DNA of 64,000 bases, taken from contig NZ_JAFIDJ010000001.1 in NCBI RefSeq assembly GCF_017051705.1, positions 62,001 through 126,000 of the forward strand, given 5' to 3'. The stretch comes from Algoriphagus lutimaris. GTDB lineage: Bacteria; Bacteroidota; Bacteroidia; Cytophagales; Cyclobacteriaceae. The notes under the pieces are model-generated. The model made no database searches, was not told where the DNA came from, and saw nothing but the letters and a program-made list of their open reading frames with translations. This document shows, piece after piece, positions 7,459-15,897 of the stretch. Numbering within the stretch: position 1 is the stretch's first letter; each line of letters begins with the position of its first letter. Made by a program: the position numbers and the translations under genes.

Positions 7459-9045
7459 TTATTTCTCCTCTTTTTCAATAAAAGCAAATAGCAATTGCTG
7501 AACTTTAGGGTCTTTCTCTGGTGTAAGTGTGAATAATATTGCCACATCTCCATTTTCACCTTTGAGTCTAAAAATGCCTCTTAATTGATTTTGAGGTTCA
7601 ATTTCAGTGACTTCCAGAATTTTGCCTGCTTGATCCAGTGCTTTGGAGATTTCACTTACACGATGCTCTCTACTTTTATCCAAAAAGAAATTTTCTGCAA
7701 AAATATCGGCTTTTAGGGCGTCTTCGCCTTGTTGAAACGTTTCGGCAACTTGAGTTTTTCTTGTCTCTAAGATGGATGAAACTGGTAATACTCGAGGATC
7801 TAATTCCAATTCATCAAATAGCATTTGCTGGATCTTTTGCAAAGGCCAAGGAGTGGTGTAGGTCAAATTGCAGAATGCCATGATGCCAATTCCGTATTCT
7901 GGGTAAAAAACATAATTGCTACCAAAGCCTGGAAGGGCTCCACCATGTGAAACCCATTTTTGACCCTCACAATTTTGATAAATACCCAAGCCGAATCCAT
8001 ATCCTGAGACGATTGCACAAGGTTCTTCTTTATAGTTTTTGGCATTAGAATTCAATCTAGGGAATTGAGGTGTTTGCATTTCCCGAAGCGAACTCCTTTT
8101 CAATGGTTCTCTTTCATTTTCGTTTCGGGGAGGCCAGGCAGAGAGATGAAAACTTACATACTTGCTAAAATCCTCTATGGAGGTAATTAATCCCCCCATG
8201 GATCCAAAGGCTCCATCATGAAGCATAGGTTCCAATTTCCATTTTTCATCTTCCCATCGATAGCCTATGGCTAGCTGATCGGTAGGAACCTCGTTGATTT
8301 CCCAATACGTATGAATCATGCCCAAAGGGGTTAGGATTTCCTCTTGAATGTATTGTTGATAGGGTTTTCCGGAAACTTGAGAGACTATATAACCAAGCAT
8401 TGCATAACCGGTATTGCTGTATTCGTATTGGAATGAAGGAACATTGGAGAAGGAAATTCCATCACTGATCAAGTCCAACAACATTTGGTTGGATTCATCC
8501 AATTGGCGGTCTCCCCAAGGATTGTCTTCCGGAAAGCCAGCAGTCATGGTCAATAAACTCTCAATATCGATTTCAGGGGCATCTTGCGTCAGATAGGTAG
8601 TGTGTTCCATTTCAGGAATATACTTGATGACAGGATCTTTTAATGCAAGCTTTCCTTCATCCCGAAGTTTTAGAATGGCCATCGCGGTAAAGCTTTTCGT
8701 CATGGAGGCTATTCGAAAGGCAGCACTGGAACTGGCAGGTAATTGCTTTTCCAGATCCAAAACTCCTACCGCTGAGGAAAGCACTAACTCCTCGTCCACC
8801 ACGATCCCATAAGCAATTCCAGGGATATGATTCTCCTTGGCATATTCTTCCATAATCACTTGAAGCTTTTCATCTAGAGTCTTGATTTTTTTAGCTCGTT
8901 GGTCATCTATAAATTCTGGCTTTTTGTACTCCAATGAAAAGAGATGCTCGATTGATGAATCAGGAACTTGAGCTTCCTTAGAAGGTGCATTGCAAGCTGA
9001 AATCAAAAGGAGTATTGAAAAGAGAGCTAAAAGATGATTTTTCAT
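7459..9045 (-). CDS. Serine hydrolase of the class C beta-lactamase family (lipoprotein)
   Basis: A 528-residue protein with lipoprotein signal ALFSILLLISAC (Cys18). The catalytic SxxK motif is S114-M-T-K117, the second motif is Y209-S-N211, and HGG in KWVSHGGALPGF near residue 370 stands for KTG. About 100 residues follow the hydrolase fold as an accessory C-terminal domain. Members hydrolyse esters, D-amino peptides or beta-lactams, and the sequence does not tell which. It is likely tethered in the periplasm or on the surface. True AmpC is shorter (about 380), so resistance should not be assumed. Confidence 0.88.
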   Translation of the reverse strand: MKNHLLALFSILLLISACNAPSKEAQVPDSSIEHLFSLEYKKPEFIDDQRAKKIKTLDEKLQVIMEEYAKENHIPGIAYGIVVDEELVLSSAVGVLDLEKQLPASSSAAFRIASMTKSFTAMAILKLRDEGKLALKDPVIKYIPEMEHTTYLTQDAPEIDIESLLTMTAGFPEDNPWGDRQLDESNQMLLDLISDGISFSNVPSFQYEYSNTGYAMLGYIVSQVSGKPYQQYIQEEILTPLGMIHTYWEINEVPTDQLAIGYRWEDEKWKLEPMLHDGAFGSMGGLITSIEDFSKYVSFHLSAWPPRNENEREPLKRSSLREMQTPQFPRLNSNAKNYKEEPCAIVSGYGFGLGIYQNCEGQKWVSHGGALPGFGSNYVFYPEYGIGIMAFCNLTYTTPWPLQKIQQMLFDELELDPRVLPVSSILETRKTQVAETFQQGEDALKADIFAENFFLDKSREHRVSEISKALDQAGKILEVTEIEPQNQLRGIFRLKGENGDVAILFTLTPEKDPKVQQLLFAFIEKEEK

Positions 9046-9110
9046 GGAATAAAGAATTGGGTACCAAAAGATAAAGTTTCGCAGCTAGAAGCCAAAGAAT
9101 CCAGTTTTAA

Positions 9111-10382
9111 TTACTTGTGGATTGTTGGGGAACTGGATGTACCATTCTTAGCTAAGACTTTTTTGACTAACGGACCTATGGTTAGGCCCTGACCTATAAT
9201 GGAAAATACAACAATGATGTAGGTGATTGTAAGAAAGAGTTCCCGCTCCATTTGTGTTTCTAAAGAGAGTGCCAATGCGATGGAAATCCCACCTCTGATT
9301 CCTCCCCAGGTCATCAATAAGTTTGTTTTGGGGATAAAGTCCAATTTCTTTTCAAAGATGGCAACAGGGCCAGCCAAAGATAAAAACCGGGCAATTAAGG
9401 CAATTGGAATGGCGAGCAGCCCATAGATTAAATATTCCTCTTTGGCAGAAATAATGAGTAGTTCTAAGCCAATTAAGACGAATAAAACGGCATTTAGTAG
9501 TACGTCGATGAGCTCCCAGAATTTGTCTACATAATTATGCGTGATCTCTGACCAAGCAATTTTTGGGGATTTATTCCCTATAAAGATCCCTGCTACTACC
9601 ACTGCTAAGGGTCCTGATACATGAAGCAAATGAGCCAATCCTGACAGTCCCATGACTAATGCGAGAGTTATGATTACTTCTGTTTCGTAGTGGTCTATTA
9701 CTTTCATCACTTGGAAAGTGAGCCAGCCTGTGATAAGGCCTAAGGTAATTCCACCCACCACTTCTTCCAAAAAAAGCAGGCCGACTTCACTTGCAGAGAC
9801 AGCGTCAATCCCTTGTTGTGCAATTTTGAAGATCACTAAAAACACGACAACGCCCACCCCATCATTGAACAGGGATTCTCCCACGATTTTAACTTCCAGT
9901 TTTTTGGGAGCATTGGCATCTTTAAGGATTCCTAAAACTGCAATGGGGTCAGTAGGAGAGATCAATGCCCCGAATAAAAGGCAATAGATATAGGATATTT
10001 CGTGTCCAAATGCTTGAAAAACAAAGTACATCATGGAGCCCACGAGAAAGGTTGACAAGACGACTCCAATGGTAGCGAAAGCGGCAATTGGAGCTTTCAA
10101 GGTTTTCAAAGCATCGAGTTTCGTATGTAAGGCGCCAGCAAATAATAGAAAGCTTAGCATGACGTCCAATAATGCAGTTTCAAAATCGATGGACTGGATC
10201 AATAATTCTGCTTCATCAATAAAAAAGTGGTTGATTTTACCTAAAGCCGTTATTCCTATGGTAAAAGCAATGGCTATAATCATCAAACCAATAGTGAAGG
10301 GTAATTTCAAAAACTTGGTATTGATAAATGCAAATACTGCCGATAAAACAATGAGAATGGTGATAATGGTAAAAATGCTCAT
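9111..10382 (-). CDS. Na+/H+ antiporter, CPA1 (NhaP/NhaA-like exchanger) family
   Basis: From the ATG at 10382 the product is 423 residues with about 12 membrane helices. CPA1 signatures are present: GALISPTDPIAVLGILK around the unwound TM segment, and GESLFNDGVGVVVFLV with the conserved N-D pair of electroneutral exchangers. Later come GLSGLAHLLHVSGPLAVVVAGIF and TWGGIRGGISIALALS. It exchanges cytoplasmic Na+ (or K+) for protons. An in-frame ATG 66 bases further upstream would add a non-hydrophobic 22-residue tail not seen in the family, so the internal start is preferred. Confidence 0.9.
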   Translation of the reverse strand: MSIFTIITILIVLSAVFAFINTKFLKLPFTIGLMIIAIAFTIGITALGKINHFFIDEAELLIQSIDFETALLDVMLSFLLFAGALHTKLDALKTLKAPIAAFATIGVVLSTFLVGSMMYFVFQAFGHEISYIYCLLFGALISPTDPIAVLGILKDANAPKKLEVKIVGESLFNDGVGVVVFLVIFKIAQQGIDAVSASEVGLLFLEEVVGGITLGLITGWLTFQVMKVIDHYETEVIITLALVMGLSGLAHLLHVSGPLAVVVAGIFIGNKSPKIAWSEITHNYVDKFWELIDVLLNAVLFVLIGLELLIISAKEEYLIYGLLAIPIALIARFLSLAGPVAIFEKKLDFIPKTNLLMTWGGIRGGISIALALSLETQMERELFLTITYIIVVFSIIGQGLTIGPLVKKVLAKNGTSSSPTIHK

Positions 10383-10487
10383 AGAATCCTGATTTAGGTA
10401 ACAGGAAATTACAAGCATTTTTTGAAAAGGTAATGAGATGTGCCTCAAAAGAACACATGCTGCTATGGTAGGTTTTATTTTTAAAGG

Positions 10488-11732
10488 TTACATAAATCCA
10501 AATACTAGTGGGAAAACAAAAACTACAATGCAGGCCCAAATAAAGTAGATAGGGATAAATTTGGCCACAGTCGTTCCAATGTCTTCAAGAACTGCTTTTT
10601 GACGAAGAGCTTTGCTTAGTTGGTATGCCACAAGTAATAAATGGATTAGAATAAGTAGGTTGGCTACCAATACGGTAAGTCTATTCGGAGTAAACCCCCA
10701 TTCTGAGATTCGAAAGGTAATGGCAGATAAAGCGATTCCATTGACCACAATGGTGAGGCAAGAAAGAAGAAATAGTACCCAACTATCAAAAGTGATTTTC
10801 TCTATATGAGATGTTTCAGCAATGGAAAAGAAAATCAATGCCATGACTCCAATCAACAACAGATTAAAGATTAACAAAAACTCCCGGTCATTGTAAGGAT
10901 CCTTTCCTGAGTAAATGATGGCGATAACATAGGCCAACAACATGATCAAAACAGCAGGGCTAAACAGTTTAGCGATGATAGGAGTGACTTTATTGACCAA
11001 TTGAGGATTGGATTGAGTGAGAAAGGTGCCTAAAATAGGTATAGCAGGAAGTCCAAAAACCATCAAGTACTTTTCAAAAAAGGGTTCCAAGTTGATGCCG
11101 ATCAGCTCGAATAATCCAAAAGTCATGCCCATCAACAGAGCTCCTGCAATTCCGAGCACTGCACATAAGACGGCTACTTCTCCATTGAATTTTAAGAATT
11201 CCAAACGCGGTTGGAGGCTTTTGGATTTGTTTCCAACAAAAGAAATTCCAAGCATGTACCAAAGTAGAAGAGGTAAATGAATACAAGCCAAAATCAAAGT
11301 GTCGCTTTCCGGGTTGTTGGGAAGCAGGTTGATATAAATGATGCAAATGCTGAATATCCCAGCTAAGACGCCGACGGTTTGTCTAGAGAGCTGATTTCGC
11401 CATGCAAAATAGGTGGTCAATACAGGGAAGATGATAAAACCTAGATTTCTCGGGTAAAAGAAATCAGGCGAGACTGAAATGATATCAGGTAGTTTAGCAA
11501 CCAGCCCTGCAACTAGGCAAGCAATAGCTATGTAAAGCATTTCATTTTTTTGTCCCCAATAAATAGCATTGCTTTCGTAGTTTAGTCTGGCATTCCAAAA
11601 TTCAGTTGCGGAATTTTGTTCAATTTTTGGAGATAGTTTGAGGAATGATTCCGTGAATAGTGACTTGTTTGACCGATAGAGTTTCTCTAAGGAAACTGGG
11701 TCATTTAGGTGGGTTAAAATCTCTTGTTCCAT
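10488..11732 (-). CDS. Polytopic membrane protein of unknown function (DUF4153-like)
   Basis: A 414-residue protein with a soluble N-terminal ~60 residues followed by about ten hydrophobic segments. Toward the C-terminus, SGKDPYNDREFLLIFNLLLIG followed by MALIFFSIAE resembles the DUF4153 family, but this is recognition by pattern, not a search. No transport or catalytic motif is evident. It precedes the antiporter gene on the same strand with a 105-base gap, and follows the DoxX-like gene after 48 bases, so it could be co-transcribed with the regulator cluster upstream. Confidence 0.72.
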   Translation of the reverse strand: MEQEILTHLNDPVSLEKLYRSNKSLFTESFLKLSPKIEQNSATEFWNARLNYESNAIYWGQKNEMLYIAIACLVAGLVAKLPDIISVSPDFFYPRNLGFIIFPVLTTYFAWRNQLSRQTVGVLAGIFSICIIYINLLPNNPESDTLILACIHLPLLLWYMLGISFVGNKSKSLQPRLEFLKFNGEVAVLCAVLGIAGALLMGMTFGLFELIGINLEPFFEKYLMVFGLPAIPILGTFLTQSNPQLVNKVTPIIAKLFSPAVLIMLLAYVIAIIYSGKDPYNDREFLLIFNLLLIGVMALIFFSIAETSHIEKITFDSWVLFLLSCLTIVVNGIALSAITFRISEWGFTPNRLTVLVANLLILIHLLLVAYQLSKALRQKAVLEDIGTTVAKFIPIYFIWACIVVFVFPLVFGFM

Positions 11733-11780
11733 GGTGTGATATTTTTAGCTATAGGGTAGGAGATAGGTGTCATAAATGGA

Positions 11781-12506
11781 TTAATTTTTTGAATTTTCAT
11801 ATGTTTCTAAGCAAGTATCTAATGGACTTCCATTTGTATGGATGCATTCACAAAAAGCAAATCCGACGGTTTCATTTTCTGTCCCGATAAATTGCTTTTT
11901 GCATGATTCCAGGGAATTTTGAGGCATTACCTCATGACCGAATCGCGTGAATAAGACGAAGAAAACCATGGTTAAAAGAACTCCACCAAAAAATAGAAAT
12001 GGAAATTTAAGACTGTATTTTCCTGGTTTTGAAAAGCTTATCTTTTTAGAGAAGCGATTAAATGGTATGATAAACCTTAGTTTGTCATAATGCCATGCAA
12101 GGATGTAAAGATTAGCCAAAACCATCAGCGGTGAGGTAATATAGGAGCCCACAAATCTCACAGCATAGGATAAGATCCAGATATTAACAATGATTGGCAA
12201 GTATAATAATGCTCCCATTAAAACCGTCCTTGGTAAGAGAAGTAAAATCCCTGCCGTAACCTGCGCATAGCCAATAAATGTGTAATAGTAGCCAGTATGA
12301 TGAAGAGCTTCCAGATAAGCCCCCATCGGGTGAATCTCAGATAAACCACTGGCAAATCGTTCGCCCAGGATTTTTACCATTCCTGCTACGATAAAGGCAT
12401 ACGCTAATAGAATTCGGCAAAAAAGCTGGAAAAGCCAATACCACCGGTTTTGCTTTATTTCGATATAGTACTTTTCCAAAGTGTTCTTGGGAGTGAATTC
12501 AATCAT
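11781..12506 (-). CDS. DoxX-like membrane protein with Cys-rich tail
   Basis: From the ATG at 12506 the product is 241 residues. The region FCRILLAYAFIVAGMVKILG and the following helices (FIGYAQVTAGILLLLPRTVL, LLYLPIIVNIWILSYAV) look like the DoxX/MauE four-helix bundle. After a further helix, a C-terminal ~45 residues contain cysteines in SCKKQF, FCECIH and DTCLETY, which may be a periplasmic metal or disulfide module. The longer reading frame to 12656 was set aside because it would run over the neighbouring gene ending at 12535. The function is unknown. Confidence 0.72.
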   Translation of the reverse strand: MIEFTPKNTLEKYYIEIKQNRWYWLFQLFCRILLAYAFIVAGMVKILGERFASGLSEIHPMGAYLEALHHTGYYYTFIGYAQVTAGILLLLPRTVLMGALLYLPIIVNIWILSYAVRFVGSYITSPLMVLANLYILAWHYDKLRFIIPFNRFSKKISFSKPGKYSLKFPFLFFGGVLLTMVFFVLFTRFGHEVMPQNSLESCKKQFIGTENETVGFAFCECIHTNGSPLDTCLETYENSKN

Positions 12507-12534
12507 ATCTTTTTGTTTAGTTAAGTTGTAGAAT

Positions 12535-12861
12535 TCAATTCCAATCTCCCGTAAGTCTAAATGCGAATACAGCACATAACCAGATGGCGATAAAATAAAG
12601 TAGGGTGCTAAAGAGGATCGCAATGAGTTTGGGAGTTCCTTTTGGAAACCAGACAAAGCCCATTAAGTAAAAGAAGAGTGCACCAAAAATTCCTCCCAAT
12701 GGAATAAAAGTCAAGGGAATTAACATCCATTTTTGAAATATATCTTCTTTGAATAGAATGATGGATCCTAGACAGGAAAGGGGGATTGCTGCCCCAATAA
12801 TTCCAGCTGCCAGCATGGATTTGGCTTGTAGGCCTTTTAGAAAATCGATTTCAGTTTTCAT
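12535..12861 (-). CDS. Small integral membrane protein
   Basis: A 108-residue protein with three hydrophobic segments (AAGIIGAAIPLSCLGSIILF, MLIPLTFIPLGGIFGALFFY, LIAILFSTLLYFIAIWLCAV). It has no motif I recognise. The gene starts 22 bases downstream (minus strand) of the inverted operator copy at 12883-12899 and follows the winged-helix gene, so it is probably a direct target of that regulator. Confidence 0.68.
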   Translation of the reverse strand: MKTEIDFLKGLQAKSMLAAGIIGAAIPLSCLGSIILFKEDIFQKWMLIPLTFIPLGGIFGALFFYLMGFVWFPKGTPKLIAILFSTLLYFIAIWLCAVFAFRLTGDWN

Positions 12862-12882
12862 TCGCTTAGATTTTATGAAAGT

Positions 12883-12899
12883 ACTTTGTATTTCAAAGT
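12883..12899 (-). promoter_or_regulatory. Operator copy 1 of the winged-helix regulator (putative)
   Basis: ACTTTG-TATTT-CAAAGT is a 6+6 palindrome with a 5-base centre. It is 22 bases upstream of the 12861 ATG and right after the regulator gene. The second copy at 13832-13848 is the exact reverse complement of this 17-mer. The distal half-site contains TTTG as read on the minus strand, so it may overlap the -7 element. Confidence 0.62.
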
Positions 12900-12915
12900 G
12901 AATGGGTAAATTTTT

Positions 12916-13209
12916 TTAGGTTTTGTTTTCTTTGATCAAATTTTCAAGGAATTCTAAATGCTCTTCAAAGGCTTTTTTGCCTTGTAGAGTAGCGGAATAG
13001 GTAGTTAAAGGCTTTCTTCCGACGAAGGATTTATTGACGGTTATATATTCTTGCTTTTCTAGGTTTTTGAGGTGTGATGCCAAGTTCCCGTCCGTTACTT
13101 CCAGGAGTTCTTTGAAGGAATTAAAGTCGTATTCCTCATTGACCATCAAGATGGACATGACCCGCAAACGGACTACGTTTTCAAATGCTTTATCGTAATT
13201 CCCCTTCAC
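12916..13209 (-). CDS. Winged-helix transcriptional regulator (HTH_34 type)
   Basis: A 97-residue DNA-binding protein. It starts with NVVRLRVMSILMVNEEYDFNS, then FKELLEVTDGNLASHLKNLE as the recognition helix and KSFVGRKPLTTYSATLQGK as the wing, followed by KAFEEHLEFLENLIKE for dimerisation. This is the 'winged helix DNA-binding domain' subgroup common in Bacteroidota. It lies one base after the 13211-13822 membrane gene in the same operon. The matching 17-base palindromes before that gene and before the 12861 gene are its likely targets, so it is probably an autorepressor. The ligand is unknown. Confidence 0.85.
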   Translation of the reverse strand: MKGNYDKAFENVVRLRVMSILMVNEEYDFNSFKELLEVTDGNLASHLKNLEKQEYITVNKSFVGRKPLTTYSATLQGKKAFEEHLEFLENLIKENKT

Positions 13210-13210
13210 C

Positions 13211-13822
13211 TTATCTTTCGTATTTATAGTACATCATAGTTCCATATATAATATGTACTACCCCAAAGCCAATTGCCCAAAGAATCAAGCCAAAGGAAGG
13301 CAAGAATGCAGAAATCACTCCCAAAATAAGTTGGCAATAGCCTAGGTATTTGATGTCGCTTAATGTGAAATGAGAAGCACTTACCAGTCCGATCCCATAA
13401 AAAATCAATGTTGCCGGAACTAACATCTCGATTTGGTCTCTCATGATCAAGGCCAAGCAAAAAATCCCTCCCATTAATACAGGGATGAATAATGCTTGTG
13501 CAAATCTTTTGCTGGCTGAGGACAAAAAAGTAAGTGCTTTTTTCTTGCTTTTATTTTGACTCATGATCCAGGCAGTTGTAATGGCGAGAACCATTACGAT
13601 CAGGGCTGTGATCAATACATAATGAAGTAGACTATCATTGTATTCAGCTGATGGAGGTCCGATGGGTGAATTTGGATAATAAATCCATCCATAGGCTAAT
13701 CCTGCTCCTATAAGAGCATAGGTTCCAGTTAAAATTCCAGATAGTCCACTCAAGGATAAAAAGCGGGTGCTTCGTTCCATCATGGATTTAATCTCAGCTA
13801 ACTCTTGTTCTGGCTTTCTCAT
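13211..13822 (-). CDS. Multi-pass membrane protein paired with the winged-helix regulator
   Basis: A 203-residue protein with five or six hydrophobic segments (LSGLSGILTGTYALIGAGLA, YVLITALIVMVLAITTAWIM, FIPVLMGGIFCLALIM, LVPATLIFYGIGLVSASHF, LILGVISAFLPSFGLILWAI). The N-terminus PEQELAEIKSMMERSTRF is charged. The pairing of such a protein with an HTH_34 regulator, one base apart, is common in this phylum, but its activity is not known. Operator copy 2 lies only 10 bases upstream of its ATG, so transcription is likely controlled by its own partner. Confidence 0.75.
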   Translation of the reverse strand: MRKPEQELAEIKSMMERSTRFLSLSGLSGILTGTYALIGAGLAYGWIYYPNSPIGPPSAEYNDSLLHYVLITALIVMVLAITTAWIMSQNKSKKKALTFLSSASKRFAQALFIPVLMGGIFCLALIMRDQIEMLVPATLIFYGIGLVSASHFTLSDIKYLGYCQLILGVISAFLPSFGLILWAIGFGVVHIIYGTMMYYKYER

Positions 13823-13831
13823 TTTAAAAGT

Positions 13832-13848
13832 ACTTTGAAATACAAAGT
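13832..13848 (-). promoter_or_regulatory. Operator copy 2 of the winged-helix regulator (putative)
   Basis: ACTTTG-AAATA-CAAAGT, 10 bases before the ATG at 13822. It is the exact reverse complement of the 17-mer at 12883-12899, centre included, which is hard to attribute to chance in two intergenic gaps of the same cluster. Confidence 0.62.
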
Positions 13849-13913
13849 AAATTTTAAAATTTGGATTTAAAATGGATTGTTAAATTATTTTTTTTAAAAA
13901 TTAAGGAGGCCAG

Positions 13914-14609
13914 TTATTCAAACTGTTGCAAACGCCTTAAAACTTCCTCTTTATAGGATCGGCTAATGGTCAAGGCTTTATCGGCAATCTCTAAGTATTC
14001 GTGGGTATAAGAATGGATGGCAGAAATATTCCCTATAAAGGATCGATGGAAACGCAGAAACTGACTTTTGGGTAACTTTCCTTCAAAATTGGAAATGCTT
14101 TCCCTGACGACTAGGACACGATCTTTCAAATGAATTTTAATGTAGTCAGAATAACTTTCGACGTAGAGAATATCTGAGAAATCTATTTTTTCCATTTTCC
14201 GATCCTGACGAACAAACAGGAATTCAGGCTTCTCAGAAGTTGAAGTATCCCCATCTTTCTGTAGGGACTTCTTGACTTTTGCGACAGATTTAAGGAATCG
14301 ATCAAATGGAATAGGCTTTAGTAAATAATCAGTGGCTTCCAGATTAAATCCTTCAATCGCATATTCCCGATAAGCTGTGGTGAAGATGACATGAATCTCT
14401 TTGGGAATGATTTTGGCGAAGGCCATACCGTCGATTCCAGGCATATTGATATCTAAAAATACCAGATCGATTGTATTTTGTTGCACTACATTAAAGGCCT
14501 CATTGGAATTGCTACAACAATCCACCAGATGAAGATAATCTACTTTAGAGATGAAATCCTTCAGGATATTCTGGGCTATGGGTTCGTCGTCAACAATGAG
14601 GCAGTTCAT
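13914..14609 (-). CDS. LytTR-family response regulator
   Basis: A 231-residue response regulator. The receiver domain has acidic pocket D7-D8, phosphoacceptor D53 (VFLDINMPGIDG) and Lys near 98 (LLKPIPFD). The C-terminal ~100 residues form a LytTR DNA-binding domain (FLFVRQDRKMEKIDFSDILY, FLRFHRSFIGNI). It overlaps the upstream kinase gene by 4 bases, a typical translationally coupled LytSR pair. No dedicated target can be named; the region 15728-15838 holds an inverted repeat that may be a site. Confidence 0.93.
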   Translation of the reverse strand: MNCLIVDDEPIAQNILKDFISKVDYLHLVDCCSNSNEAFNVVQQNTIDLVFLDINMPGIDGMAFAKIIPKEIHVIFTTAYREYAIEGFNLEATDYLLKPIPFDRFLKSVAKVKKSLQKDGDTSTSEKPEFLFVRQDRKMEKIDFSDILYVESYSDYIKIHLKDRVLVVRESISNFEGKLPKSQFLRFHRSFIGNISAIHSYTHEYLEIADKALTISRSYKEEVLRRLQQFE

Positions 14610-15682
14610 GATACCTGTGGCTTTGGTTGGGTGGTTAACAGTTTTAGCTCAACTACAAAATAACCATCTGATTTCTTGATGTTAAATGAATGGGAATCCG
14701 GGTACAATAGTTTAAGTCTTTTTTTGATATTTTGAAGACCTATTCCTGAAGAAGTCAAGGTTCTTTTTGTTACTGAATCATCGAAAGAATTCTTTACAGA
14801 AAACGCTACTTTATTTTCTTGAGTCTCAATTCTAATTTCGACAAAGGCCCCTTTCCCATGTTTGAAGCTGTTTTCCAATAAAGGAAGAAACAGCATCGGG
14901 GCAATCATCAGGTTATTTGTTTCTTCAGGAAAATTTGAAATAATCCGTAGTTTATCTCCATGTCTCAATTTTTCCAAGGCTAAATAGTCTTTCAAATGAT
15001 CTATTTCATCCTGCAAGGGAACCAGCGTTTTTTGAGTTTGGTATAAAATGTAATCCAACAGATTGGACAGCTTGAGAATCAACTCAGGGGTTTCGGGACT
15101 TTTTGCAATAGCAGAGCCATAAATTGTATTGAGTGTGTTGAATAAAAAATGGGGTTGAATCTGCATTTTGAGGTAAGAAAGTTCCTCTTGCTTAAGTTGA
15201 AGTTCTCCATTAAGAATGGTGTACTGCAGTTCCTGGTTTTTCAGGTGTAGCTTGTAGCTTTCCCGATAGGCAGCGAATAAAGAAGTGACCAAAACTACGA
15301 TATAAACAGCCACAATGATAAGGTAGAGATTTTTTGTCAAAGTAAATTCGGTGCCGAGCGATTCCACCGAATTGATAAAAAGGAAACCGTAAAAGGAGGA
15401 TAAAGCGATCAGAAAAATAGAGATGACAATGGAATAAAAAGTATAGAGCGAAAACCAAAAGTACCGTTGCCGAAACAGATATTTCGGGATAAGATAAAAG
15501 CTGAATACGTTGACCATTCCCATGGTAACCGGAAGTAAAAAGGTTCCGAAAGTAAAAGCCGGACCAAGATCAGAAATCGTGATTCCAAAGTAAAAAGCAA
15601 AGAATACCAGCGCACCAAAACAGATGGAGATTTGCTCCAGCATTTTCTTTAGCAATTGCTTTATTACTCGATTCTTATCCAT
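14606..15682 (-). CDS. LytS-type sensor histidine kinase (His_kinase family)
   Basis: A 358-residue inner-membrane kinase from the ATG at 15682 (an in-frame TTG at 15697 is less likely). Four hydrophobic segments occupy residues 20-140, with no large sensor domain. A short coiled linker (LKNQELQYTILNGELQLKQE) leads to the phosphorylation motif QIQPHFLFNTLN with His178, then an ATPase domain with N-box FLPLLENSFKHG and glycine motif GIGLQNIKKRL. It phosphorylates the response regulator whose ATG lies within its own stop region. The signal sensed is unknown. Confidence 0.92.
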   Translation of the reverse strand: MDKNRVIKQLLKKMLEQISICFGALVFFAFYFGITISDLGPAFTFGTFLLPVTMGMVNVFSFYLIPKYLFRQRYFWFSLYTFYSIVISIFLIALSSFYGFLFINSVESLGTEFTLTKNLYLIIVAVYIVVLVTSLFAAYRESYKLHLKNQELQYTILNGELQLKQEELSYLKMQIQPHFLFNTLNTIYGSAIAKSPETPELILKLSNLLDYILYQTQKTLVPLQDEIDHLKDYLALEKLRHGDKLRIISNFPEETNNLMIAPMLFLPLLENSFKHGKGAFVEIRIETQENKVAFSVKNSFDDSVTKRTLTSSGIGLQNIKKRLKLLYPDSHSFNIKKSDGYFVVELKLLTTQPKPQVS

Positions 15683-15727
15683 TTTTAAGTAAGACAAGGT
15701 CTTTTAAAAAATTGTATTTCCAAAGAA

Positions 15728-15838
15728 TTTGCGACGATTGACAGGTTTTGGAAGATAAGTAACTTCAGGGAATAACCTTTTTCCAGAATCCAGTTGAATC
15801 CAGTCAAATCCCTAACCTTGCCAGTCGTTTGTCGCAAA
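15728..15838. promoter_or_regulatory. Divergent regulatory region with an 18-base imperfect inverted repeat
   Basis: The 215-base gap between the kinase and the divergent ExbB-like gene contains TTTGCGACGATTGACAGG at 15728-15745 and its near reverse complement at 15821-15838 (14 of 18 positions agree). Between them a 10-base tandem AATCCAGTTG/AATCCAGTCA occurs. The spacing is large, so they could be two binding sites rather than one hairpin. LytTR regulators bind repeats, but the match to a LytTR consensus was not established. Confidence 0.35.
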
Positions 15839-15897
15839 AACCACTATCAGCCTGCGAAGTATGGTAAACTTGTGAACTCATTTAAATAAAAAAATCA

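Noticed and set aside
7459-9045. Calling this gene a beta-lactam resistance determinant
   Set aside because: The family is broad, the protein is 100 residues longer than AmpC, and the KTG equivalent is HGG, so resistance cannot be inferred.
11781-12656. The longer version of the DoxX-like protein
   Set aside because: It would overlap the neighbouring gene by more than 100 bases; the ATG at 12506 begins the helices directly.
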